This document shows positions 10,392-18,137 of a stretch of 64,000 nt of DNA, piece after piece. Both the position numbers and the translations under genes were made by a program. The notes beneath the pieces are model-generated. The model saw only the letters and a program-made list of their open reading frames with translations, had not been told where the DNA came from and searched no databases. Every line of letters begins with the position of its first letter. Position 1 is the stretch's first letter. Source of the stretch: an uncultured Oscillospiraceae bacterium (lineage in GTDB: Bacteria; Bacillota; Clostridia; Oscillospirales; Oscillospiraceae); assembly GCA_934591815.1 (NCBI GenBank), contig CAKTPV010000010.1, positions 22,992 through 86,991 on the forward strand, read 5' to 3'.

Positions 10392-12782
10392 ATGGAAAAG
10401 GCATATATGACCCGTATTGAGGCGCTGCGTCAGCAGTATCTTGCCACCCGTGTGGATATGGACGTTTACAACGCGAAATATTTGACCGAGGGCTTCAAGG
10501 CGTCGGAAGGCCAGCCCTGGATCATCCAGAAGGCCACCGGCTTTTATCATCAGTGCATGAAGAAGCATGTGTACATTCAGGATCATGAGCTGCTGGTGGG
10601 CGGTCCCGGCTTCAAACCCCGCTGCGGCATCCTCTGCGCCGACAGCTCCGCCTCCATTCTGGACAAAGAGCTTGACACCATGAGCACCCGGCCCTATGAC
10701 CCCTTCTATATGAGCGACGAGGCCAAGCGCATTTATGTAGAAGATGTTAAGGACTACTGGAAAGACAAGTGCGTGCTGGATCGCTGGAACAAGCTTGCGC
10801 CCAAGGATATGAAGACCCTGCGGGATAACGGCATGATTTATATCGATCGTAAGGCCGTCCGCGGTTATGGTGAAACGACGCCGGGTTGGGACTATCTGCT
10901 CAAAACCGGTATCGGCGGTATCCGCCAGAAGGCGGTGGATGCGCTTGCCGCACTGGATGATGCGCATGTGGGCGATCTGGAAAAGATTTTCTTCTATAAG
11001 GCGGAGATCATGGCTTGCGACGGTATTATTCTGCTGGCCAACCGCCATGCAGAGCTGGCGGAACAGATGGCTGCCGAGTGTCAGGATCCCACCCGTAAGG
11101 CAGAACTGCTGAAGATCGCCGAGGTCTGCCGCTGGGTACCCGAGCATCCCGCCCGGACATTCTATGAGGCCTGCCAGCTGGTGCTGTTCTATGAATTCGC
11201 TATTTTCATGGAGCAGAACGCTTCCTCCTACAATCTGGGACGTATCGACCAGTATCTGTATCCCTATTACAAGGCGGACAAAGAGGCTGGTATCCTGACC
11301 GACGACGACGCGCAGGAACTGTTGGACTGCATGTGGATCAAGATCGCGGAAATGTCCCTGTTCCAGGATGCCACCACTGCCGAGTTCGCGGCAGGCTACT
11401 GCATCACGGTTCAGGTCACACCCGGCGGTATCGACCAGTATGGCAACGACGCGACCAACGAATTGAGCTACATGGCCATTCAGGCGACGCAGGACGTGCG
11501 TTTCAAGGAGCCGAACCTGTCTGTCCGCTATAACATTTCCAAGAACCCCGATTCCTTCCTGCGCAAGGCCGTTGAAGCGATCCGTCAGGGCCTGAGTATG
11601 CCGGCTGTATATCACGACGATGCCGGTATCCGCATGCTGCTGAACAAGGGTGTTCCCCTGAGCGAGGCGTGGGACTGGAATCCCTGTGGCTGCGTGGAAA
11701 CGAATCTGGCCGGACGCATGAAGCAGTATACGGACATGGCGGATATCAATATGGGCGGTATTGTGGAGATGGCACTGAATAACGGCGTAAGCCGCAAAAC
11801 CGGCAAGCAGGTTTCCGTCAAGACCGGCGATCCCAGTACCTTCAAGACCTTTGAGGACTTCTTCAATGCTGTGAAAAAGCACGTGGATTACTTCGTGGAT
11901 GTCGTGGCTTCCGGCGACCAGCTTCTGGATTATCTCAGCATGAATTATCGTCCCGTGCCCGCACTGTCTTTGGGCTTCCCCGACTGCATGGACAAGGGCC
12001 TTGATTACAGTCTGGGCGGTGCGAAGTACAACTGCGGCGGCGGTGTCATTACGGTTGGTCAAGCTGACATCATCAATTCTCTGGCGGCGGTCAAGTATCT
12101 GGTTTACGATGAAAAGAAGCTTACCATGGAGCAGCTCTGCACCGCGTTGGCCGCGAATTTCGAGGGCTATGACGACATCCAGAAAATGTGCATGGACGCG
12201 CCCAAATACGGCAATGACGATGAGCGGGCCGACTTCTGTGTAGGTGAAACATTCACCTATGTGATCGATCAGTTCGAGAAGTACGATACCAAGTTCGGTA
12301 AGATGACCACCGGTATGCTGCCGGTTTCCGGCAATACGCCTATCGGCAAGTGGGTAGGCGCGCTGCCCTCCGGCCGCTATGCATGGACGCCGCTGACTGA
12401 CGGCATTGGTGCCACCGGCGGCACGGATGTCAACGGCCCCACGGCGCTGCTGAAATCCGTCAGTCATATTCCGCACGCACGTTACACGCAGGGTACGCAG
12501 CTCAACATGAAGATCGAACCGTCGATCCTGCAGGGTGAGGAAGGCCTGCAGCATGGTGTGAACCTGCTGAAGACCATGTGCACGCTGGATGTGTATCATG
12601 CACAGTTCAATGTGGTGGATCGCGAGACGCTGATCGACGCCCAGCGCCATCCCGAAAAGCACAAGGATCTGCTGATCCGCGTAGCCGGTTATACCGCGTT
12701 CTTCGTTGAACTGGGCAAGGAAACACAGGATGAGATTATTGGACGCACAGAGATCAACAGCTGGGGTGGCTGCGGAAGATAA
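10392..12782 (+). CDS. Glycyl radical enzyme of the pyruvate formate-lyase superfamily, substrate unassigned
   Basis: A 796-residue protein with both hallmarks of the superfamily: the thiyl-radical cysteine with paired acid, Cys434 and Glu436 in 'NPCGCVETNLAG', and the glycyl radical at Gly766 in 'LLIRVAGYTAFF'. The GCVE motif places it with the dehydratase/decarboxylase/C-S and C-N lyase branch rather than formate C-acetyltransferase. The Cys434 and Gly766 positions resemble hydroxyproline dehydratase spacing, but the segment that carries a catalytic His near residue 160 in dehydratases reads 'RGYGETTPGWDYLL' here. I therefore do not assign a substrate. The start at 10392 follows GGAGGAG; 24 in-frame upstream residues are not convincing. 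The activase gene follows within 45 bases, then an AraC regulator. The enzyme is strictly anaerobic and cytosolic. Confidence 0.92.
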   Translation: MEKAYMTRIEALRQQYLATRVDMDVYNAKYLTEGFKASEGQPWIIQKATGFYHQCMKKHVYIQDHELLVGGPGFKPRCGILCADSSASILDKELDTMSTRPYDPFYMSDEAKRIYVEDVKDYWKDKCVLDRWNKLAPKDMKTLRDNGMIYIDRKAVRGYGETTPGWDYLLKTGIGGIRQKAVDALAALDDAHVGDLEKIFFYKAEIMACDGIILLANRHAELAEQMAAECQDPTRKAELLKIAEVCRWVPEHPARTFYEACQLVLFYEFAIFMEQNASSYNLGRIDQYLYPYYKADKEAGILTDDDAQELLDCMWIKIAEMSLFQDATTAEFAAGYCITVQVTPGGIDQYGNDATNELSYMAIQATQDVRFKEPNLSVRYNISKNPDSFLRKAVEAIRQGLSMPAVYHDDAGIRMLLNKGVPLSEAWDWNPCGCVETNLAGRMKQYTDMADINMGGIVEMALNNGVSRKTGKQVSVKTGDPSTFKTFEDFFNAVKKHVDYFVDVVASGDQLLDYLSMNYRPVPALSLGFPDCMDKGLDYSLGGAKYNCGGGVITVGQADIINSLAAVKYLVYDEKKLTMEQLCTALAANFEGYDDIQKMCMDAPKYGNDDERADFCVGETFTYVIDQFEKYDTKFGKMTTGMLPVSGNTPIGKWVGALPSGRYAWTPLTDGIGATGGTDVNGPTALLKSVSHIPHARYTQGTQLNMKIEPSILQGEEGLQHGVNLLKTMCTLDVYHAQFNVVDRETLIDAQRHPEKHKDLLIRVAGYTAFFVELGKETQDEIIGRTEINSWGGCGR

Positions 12783-12824
12783 CAAGCAGCGCTGCATCCA
12801 CAAAAAATTTGCAGGAGAAGAATT

Positions 12825-13619
12825 ATGTCGTATATTCCTCCTTATGAAGGTCAACAGTTGGCCTGCACGGTGCTGCGAATTGAGCGAAGCTCCATCCATG
12901 ACGGCGCCGGATTCCGTACCGTTGTCTTTTTCAAGGGCTGCCCGCTGCGCTGCCAATGGTGTTCAACGCCGGAAAGCCAGTCAAAACAGATCGAGACAAC
13001 GAAGGACGGAGAAAAAAACTATGGGCAGGTCATGTCGGTGGAAGATATCCTGCGTGAAGTGCGGAAAGATATCCCCTTCTATTTCCATTCCGGCGGAGGT
13101 ATGACGCTATCCGGTGGAGAAGCGTTGTCACAGCATACGGCTGTGGCAGCGCTGCTCCGGCAGGCCCGGCGGGAGGGTATCCATACCGCGATCGAAACAA
13201 GCTTTTTCGCACCGGTAACCGCAGTGGACGAGGTGCTGCCCTATGTAAACACCGCGTTTGTGGATCTGAAGCTGTATGATAAAGAAAAGCACCTGCAATA
13301 TTGCGGAGTGGAAAACGGAAGCATTCTTTATAATCTGCTGCACACCAATGAGATGGACTGGAACGGACAACTAATCGTGCGTGTGCCGCTGATACCCGGC
13401 GTCAACGATGATCCTGATGAGCTGACACAGATCGGAAAGTTCTGCGCACAACTCAGCAAGCTGAATCATGTGCAGCTTCTACCGTATCATAAGCTGGGGG
13501 TTGACACTTATCGGAAGCTGGGCAGAACGTATCTGCTGCCCCAAGTGGAAGCACCTTCTGCAGAGCATATGGCAGACTGCCGGTCGGTCGTTCAGGAATA
13601 CGTGCCGCGCGTGATATAG
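12825..13619 (+). CDS. Glycyl radical enzyme activating enzyme (radical SAM)
   Basis: A 264-residue radical-SAM protein that would abstract a hydrogen from Gly766 of the enzyme encoded just upstream. The SAM cluster motif CxxxCxxC is Cys39, Cys43, Cys46 in 'KGCPLRCQWCSTPESQ'; 'MTLSGGEALSQ' is the SAM-binding GGE motif. The ~60-residue double 4Fe-4S ferredoxin insertion found in many activases of this branch is absent: only about 40 residues separate the cluster motif from the GGE segment and they lack paired Cys motifs. This makes it more compact, like the PFL activase. GGAGAAG precedes the ATG. It is co-transcribed with its substrate enzyme. Confidence 0.93.
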   Translation: MSYIPPYEGQQLACTVLRIERSSIHDGAGFRTVVFFKGCPLRCQWCSTPESQSKQIETTKDGEKNYGQVMSVEDILREVRKDIPFYFHSGGGMTLSGGEALSQHTAVAALLRQARREGIHTAIETSFFAPVTAVDEVLPYVNTAFVDLKLYDKEKHLQYCGVENGSILYNLLHTNEMDWNGQLIVRVPLIPGVNDDPDELTQIGKFCAQLSKLNHVQLLPYHKLGVDTYRKLGRTYLLPQVEAPSAEHMADCRSVVQEYVPRVI

Positions 13620-13660
13620 ATTCGAGAGAAAGAGAAAACGGAGATCAGGAGGAGAGCAAA

Positions 13661-14374
13661 ATGGTTCAAAAGCTGGATATTCAGGTGTATCATGAGTGCA
13701 TGGGCATGCACGACCATACCTACCCTCAGATTCTGGTTCCGCTGCAGGGGACAATGACCATTTCCATTGGAGAGACGGATTATCAGGTCACGCCGCAGGA
13801 GCTCAGTTTTGTGCCGTCCGGTATGGCACATCAGTGCAACTACCGGGGTAAGTTGCTGGTAATCAATCTTGTCGGAGAGTTGACGGAGAAGCAGGACATG
13901 GTGCTGCTGTCTTACCCATTGATCGTCTCCATGAAAGGACAAATCATCCAACTGGTAGAGTTGATCCAGCAGGAACTGAAACAGAACCCCCAGAGCAAAA
14001 CCGTTCGCTATCTCTACAGCTACCTTTATGGAAAGCTTATCGAAAATTGTGCGGCTCCCTCGATCCGTTATATTGCCGAGCATTACGATATGCCCATCAC
14101 TGTGAATCAGCTGGCTGAAATCGAGAACTATAACGCAACTTATTACAGTGACTGGTTCAAGCAGCAGACAGGCGTCTCTCCCAGCATGTATCTACGCTAC
14201 ATCCGCATCAACCGGGCAAAAGAACTGTTGGAAGAAACCGACTATACCGTCATGGATATTGCGGTCATGGTGGGCTACAGCAGCAATTCCACATTCACCC
14301 GTGCGTTCCACAGTGTTACTGGAATGACTCCAAAAGAGTATCGCGAGGAGATCTGTCTCAAGCATGCTATGTAA
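13661..14374 (+). CDS. AraC-family transcriptional regulator with cupin sensor domain
   Basis: A 237-residue protein. Residues ~1-95 form a cupin-like sensor ('HDHTYPQILVPLQGTMTISI'); residues ~140-235 carry two helix-turn-helix motifs, the second ending in the family signature 'YSSNSTFTRAFHSVTGMTPK'. AGGAGGAG precedes the start by 6 bases and a terminator follows the stop. It lies 41 bases downstream of the activase on the same strand, so it probably controls the glycyl radical enzyme operon in response to the substrate. It is somewhat shorter than typical AraC proteins (~280-300) because the sensor is minimal. Confidence 0.9.
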   Translation: MVQKLDIQVYHECMGMHDHTYPQILVPLQGTMTISIGETDYQVTPQELSFVPSGMAHQCNYRGKLLVINLVGELTEKQDMVLLSYPLIVSMKGQIIQLVELIQQELKQNPQSKTVRYLYSYLYGKLIENCAAPSIRYIAEHYDMPITVNQLAEIENYNATYYSDWFKQQTGVSPSMYLRYIRINRAKELLEETDYTVMDIAVMVGYSSNSTFTRAFHSVTGMTPKEYREEICLKHAM

Positions 14375-14378
14375 ATTA

Positions 14379-14408
14379 TGAGCCGGACAGGAATCCCTGT
14401 CCGGCTCA
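14379..14408. terminator. Terminator between AraC and the convergent exporter gene
   Basis: A perfect 13-bp stem (14379-14391 with 14396-14408) followed by TTTTCTCG on the plus strand. It lies between two convergent genes and may serve both. Confidence 0.85.
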
Positions 14409-14452
14409 TTTTCTCGGTATGAATCTAGCAGGAAAACTCTGCTTATCCTGTA

Positions 14453-15481
14453 TTACCAAAGCCCCATGACGTGCTGCATCAGCAGGCTGACGGCGGTGAT
14501 GCCCGCCCAGCAGCAGGCGCCCAGCAGCAGAGGTTTACCGCCGCTCTTTACCAGCTTGACCACATTGCTGTTCAGGCCGATGGCCGCCATAGCCATGATG
14601 ATGAAGAACTTGCTCAGCTCTTTCAGCGGCTGAAACACCGCCGACGGTACGCCCAGAGACGTGCAGATAGTGGTGACCACCGACGCGCAGACGAACCACA
14701 GGATGAACATGGGAAAGGCGTTCTTCAAACGGAAGCCGCCCTGCCCCTTCCCTGCCTTCTTCGCCTGGATCAACGATAGCACCAGCGTGATGGGAATGAT
14801 GGCCAGCGTGCGGGTCAGCTTGACGGTCACGGCCTTGTCCAGCGTCTGGCTGCCCAGCTCCCACATGCTGTCCCATGTGGAGGCCGCCGCAGTGACGGAG
14901 GAGGTGTCGTTCACCGCCGTACCGGCGAAAATACCGAAAGACTCGCCGGAGGCGGTGTCAAAGCCGATGGCCTGTCCCAGCAGCGGAAACAGCAGCGCCG
15001 CCAGCACGTTGAAAAAGAAGATGACCGAGATAGCCTGTGCCACCTCTTCATCGTCGGCGTAAATCACCGGCGCGGTGGCGGCGATGGCGCTGCCGCCGCA
15101 GATGGAGGACCCAACGCCAATGAGGGTGCTGATATTCCTGTCAATATGCAGCAGCTTGTGGAGGGCGAAGGCCACCAGCAACGACGTGGCGATGGTGCAG
15201 ACAATGATGGGCAGGGACTGCTTACCGGTTTCCAGCACCACGCTCAGGTTCAGTCCGAAGCCCAGCAGCACCACGGCGGTTTGCAGAATTTTCTTGGAGG
15301 TAAAGCCCACGCCCGGCTTGCAGACCGCGCCCGGCGTCCAGAACAGGGCGATGACCATACCGATCACGATGGAGAATACAGGCCCGCCGATGACCGGCAC
15401 CAGCTTGCCCAGCAGCCACGAGGGCACGGCGATGGCAAGGCATACTGCCATGCCGGGAAGATATTTTTTGATGGTTTGCAT
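14453..15481 (-). CDS. UPF0324 (YeiH/PSE) family membrane protein, putative anion exporter
   Basis: A 342-residue polytopic protein with about ten hydrophobic segments and the family's hallmark '[20 protein letters not shown]' near residue 120, plus '[14 protein letters not shown]' later. The family is called 'putative sulfate exporter' because relatives sit in sulfonate-degradation loci, but the substrate has not been proved for most members. The gene is convergent with the AraC regulator and co-directional with the downstream iron alcohol dehydrogenase, which is 250 bases away with its own start region. Proximity to a glycyl radical enzyme and an alcohol dehydrogenase would fit sulfite or sulfate export from a C-S lyase pathway; this is inference only. 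Confidence 0.85.
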   Translation of the reverse strand: MQTIKKYLPGMAVCLAIAVPSWLLGKLVPVIGGPVFSIVIGMVIALFWTPGAVCKPGVGFTSKKILQTAVVLLGFGLNLSVVLETGKQSLPIIVCTIATSLLVAFALHKLLHIDRNISTLIGVGSSICGGSAIAATAPVIYADDEEVAQAISVIFFFNVLAALLFPLLGQAIGFDTASGESFGIFAGTAVNDTSSVTAAASTWDSMWELGSQTLDKAVTVKLTRTLAIIPITLVLSLIQAKKAGKGQGGFRLKNAFPMFILWFVCASVVTTICTSLGVPSAVFQPLKELSKFFIIMAMAAIGLNSNVVKLVKSGGKPLLLGACCWAGITAVSLLMQHVMGLW

Positions 15482-15644
15482 ATTATGGCAACATTCCTTT
15501 CTACTTGAGGGACAAGACTTCCCCTATTATAGCGAGTGGTACAGTTTTAGGCAAGCGGTATAAAGTGATTGAGACCACACATCCCGTGCGTGATTTGACA
15601 GATGCAAGATGCCGGCACTGCTTGAGATACTGCGATAACGGAAG

Positions 15645-15673
15645 CGCCGGGGATACACTTTGTATCCCCGGCG
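15645..15673. terminator. Strong inverted repeat between the exporter and the alcohol dehydrogenase
   Basis: A perfect 13-bp stem with a three-base loop (15645-15657 with 15661-15673). It lies 59 bases beyond the dehydrogenase stop codon on the minus strand, so it probably terminates that gene; the U-tract is poor in either direction. Confidence 0.5.
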
Positions 15674-15731
15674 TTTCCTGCCTAAAATATAGAGGTGTAT
15701 GGTAAGGAGTAGAGAAAATGGATAGATAGAT

Positions 15732-16916
15732 TTACAGAGCCATACGATAGATCTCAGCGGCGATCTCCGGGGTCAGCTTGACGAAATTGCCGTGGTTGGG
15801 AGCGCCATGGAACATGTTCTCCACCATGACGGGAATATCTTCTTCCTTGCCGCCCAGCTCACTGATGGTGGAGGGCATGTTCAGCTCGTTCATGAACTCG
15901 CGGACACGATGGATACCTTCCATAGCGGTGACTTCGGGATGCTCGAAATCGTTCTGGCAGCCGAAGACGCGGGTGGCAAACTTCACAAACAGCTCAGGGC
16001 CGTTTGCCTTCATGGCGTATTCCATCCAGTAGGGGAACAGCAGCGCCAGGCCAGCACCGTGGGAAGCGCCGTAAAGGATGCCGATCTCGTTATCCATGTG
16101 GTGGGTACCCCAGTCCTGTGCGCGGCCAACGCCGGTGCTATTGTTCTGCGCAACCATGGCGGCCCACATGATATTGGCGCGAGCCTCATAGTCGTTGGGG
16201 TTCTTCATGACGCGGCGGCCTTCCTTGATGATGGTCAGCATAACGGCTTCCAGCATACGGTCGGTCAACTCGCAGTCCTTGGTATGGGAGAAATAACGCT
16301 CCAAGCAGTGGGCAAAGATATCGGCCAAGCCGCTGGCGGTCTGATAAGGAGGCAGGGTCATCATCAACTCAGGGTTCATGATGGCGAACAGGGGACGCAG
16401 GATATCACCGTCGGCGCAGCGCTTATACTGGTGACCATCCTCGGTGACAAGCGTCACCACAGAGTCGGTGGAGCCTTCAGAACCGGAGGCGGCGATCGTA
16501 ACGACGCAGCCCACGGGGAGTGCTTCAGTGACGGGGCCCTTCTTGCCGCAGTAGAAATCCCAGAAATCGCCGTCGTACTTCACGCCCAGCGCGATGCCCT
16601 TGGCAGAGTCCATAACGGAGCCGCCGCCGATGGGCAGGATGAAATCCACACCCTCGCGCTTGGCCAGTTCAATGCCCTCGTAAACCAGATCGGCGTGGGG
16701 GCTGGCCTTGACGCCGCCCAACTCCACATAGGCGATGCCCTCTGCGTCCAGAGAAGCCTTGACGCGATCCAGCAGGCCGCTGCGCTTGACGCTGCCGCCG
16801 CCGTAATGGATCAGAACCTTATGGCCGCCGTAACGCTTTACATACTTACCGGTCTCATTTTCGGTACCCTTGCCAAAGACGAAATAGGTGGGGCTATAAA
16901 AAGTAAAATTATCCAT
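15732..16916 (-). CDS. Iron-containing alcohol dehydrogenase (BdhA/YqhD-like)
   Basis: A 394-residue class III alcohol dehydrogenase. The N-terminal Rossmann-like domain shows 'GGGSVKRSGLLDRV' and the NAD(P)-binding 'LPIGGGSVMDSAKG' (residues ~90-103). The metal site is visible as the Asp-x3-His pair in 'ASGLADIFAHCLERYF' and the His of 'LYGASHGAGLALLFPYW'. It should reduce an aldehyde to an alcohol using NAD(P)H. The start at 16916 is chosen because AGGAGG precedes it at the right distance; 19 further residues are open upstream but not needed. Its distance from the glycyl radical enzyme genes (about 3 kb, opposite strand) makes a shared pathway possible but not shown. Confidence 0.9.
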   Translation of the reverse strand: MDNFTFYSPTYFVFGKGTENETGKYVKRYGGHKVLIHYGGGSVKRSGLLDRVKASLDAEGIAYVELGGVKASPHADLVYEGIELAKREGVDFILPIGGGSVMDSAKGIALGVKYDGDFWDFYCGKKGPVTEALPVGCVVTIAASGSEGSTDSVVTLVTEDGHQYKRCADGDILRPLFAIMNPELMMTLPPYQTASGLADIFAHCLERYFSHTKDCELTDRMLEAVMLTIIKEGRRVMKNPNDYEARANIMWAAMVAQNNSTGVGRAQDWGTHHMDNEIGILYGASHGAGLALLFPYWMEYAMKANGPELFVKFATRVFGCQNDFEHPEVTAMEGIHRVREFMNELNMPSTISELGGKEEDIPVMVENMFHGAPNHGNFVKLTPEIAAEIYRMAL

Positions 16917-17141
16917 AGTGACCTCCTGAAAATCATTTGTCCGGACAGCGAACGAGCACCTGCCGGTTATCATTATTCTATCGTGTTTGGGCCATAGAGA
17001 ATGTGCCTTTCTTCACTTGTTTTTTGCCGAATCTCATCTTTCTGTCTGGCATTCGCCGCAGTATGTGCCGCAAGCGGCAAAGTTCACACGAGAAGCAGCA
17101 AACCATCCGGAGGCTGTCAATGGTATAATTTTTACAAAATA

Positions 17142-18137
17142 ATGGAAGGAGGGGTCGTTACGCAAAGCAGACTCGATCAATTCTATGAGCAGTTGAATGA
17201 CCGCCGCTGCTGCGGGGATCCCATAGATGTGGAAGCCTTCCTGCTGGATTGTATCAAGCAGAATCGTCCTCAGGACGATGTGGAATATATGGTGGCCGTC
17301 TGTGATGAACTGGGCAGCTTCTATCGCGGGAGCGAGCAGTATGACCATTCACTGGCAGCCTTTGAGCGAGCAAAAACGGTAGCGGAAAACGCAGGTGCAA
17401 CGAAAAGCACGTTATATGCCGCGACGCTCAACAATATGGCGGGAACCTACCGGCAGATGCGGGATTATGACAGGGCGATCACATTGTTTCAGGCAGCGAA
17501 AAAGCTGTATCAGGAGCTCTGCGGAAAGGAAAGCGCCGCCTATGTCGGCATTTTAAACAATCTCTCCCTGACCTATCAGGAGGCGGGACTGACCACCTTG
17601 GCTCTTGCGTGTTTGGAAGATGCCGTAGCACTGATAGAGAGTACACCTGCACTCCGCTTTACACTGGGGATCACTTACAGCAATCTGACAACGCTGCACT
17701 ATGCCGCCGGCGACCACGAACAGGCGATACGCTGCATGAACCGTGCCTTACAGGAGTACGAGCGCTGCCCGGACGAGGATCGGTGGCACTACGCAGATGC
17801 GCTCAACAGCATGGGCGGCTTTCTGTATGCGGAGGGGAACTACTGGCAGGCGATCGCGCTATACCGGAAATCAGCGTCCTATACGCTGCGCTGTGAAGGG
17901 GAAACGCTGGAATACGCGGCGATATGCCAGAATATGCGCTGGTGCTATGAGGGCTTGGGACAGCTGGAGCGTGGGCTCTCCGTGCTGAAGGAAGCGGTTC
18001 GGATCTATACCAGGCTTCTCGGCGCTGACCATGAACGAACCCGCACGGCGGCGGATGATCTGGTTTGCCTGAAGCAGCGGATCGAAGGAAACGGTATGAA
18101 AGCACAGAAAGGAGCGACCGGTGATGGAAGAGCGTGA
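17142..18137 (+). CDS. Tetratricopeptide-repeat protein upstream of a UvrA-like ATPase
   Basis: About 331 residues composed of at least five TPR units, for example 'AATLNNMAGTYRQMRDYDRA', 'AYVGILNNLSLTYQEAG' and 'YADALNSMGGFLYAEGNYWQ', each with the usual small/aromatic pattern. TPRs form an alpha-solenoid for protein binding; no catalytic or DNA-binding part is visible. The start is uncertain: ATG 17142 lies in frame but has no ribosome binding site, and an AAGGAGG immediately inside the frame (17145-17151) suggests a non-ATG start slightly downstream. The 3' end overlaps the next gene by 17 bases, indicating translational coupling and a joint role with the UvrA-like protein. Confidence 0.75.
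   Translation: MEGGVVTQSRLDQFYEQLNDRRCCGDPIDVEAFLLDCIKQNRPQDDVEYMVAVCDELGSFYRGSEQYDHSLAAFERAKTVAENAGATKSTLYAATLNNMAGTYRQMRDYDRAITLFQAAKKLYQELCGKESAAYVGILNNLSLTYQEAGLTTLALACLEDAVALIESTPALRFTLGITYSNLTTLHYAAGDHEQAIRCMNRALQEYERCPDEDRWHYADALNSMGGFLYAEGNYWQAIALYRKSASYTLRCEGETLEYAAICQNMRWCYEGLGQLERGLSVLKEAVRIYTRLLGADHERTRTAADDLVCLKQRIEGNGMKAQKGATGDGRA

Noticed and set aside
10392-12782. Assignment of the glycyl radical enzyme as hydroxyproline dehydratase on Cys434/Gly766 position
   Set aside because: Position alone is not diagnostic, and the region holding the dehydratase-type His differs.
10326-12956. An 876-codon minus-strand frame opposite the glycyl radical enzyme
   Set aside because: Shadow frame. 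All catalytic motifs are on the plus strand.
15505-15705. A 66-codon plus-strand frame upstream of the exporter
   Set aside because: No ribosome binding site, and it crosses the strong inverted repeat.
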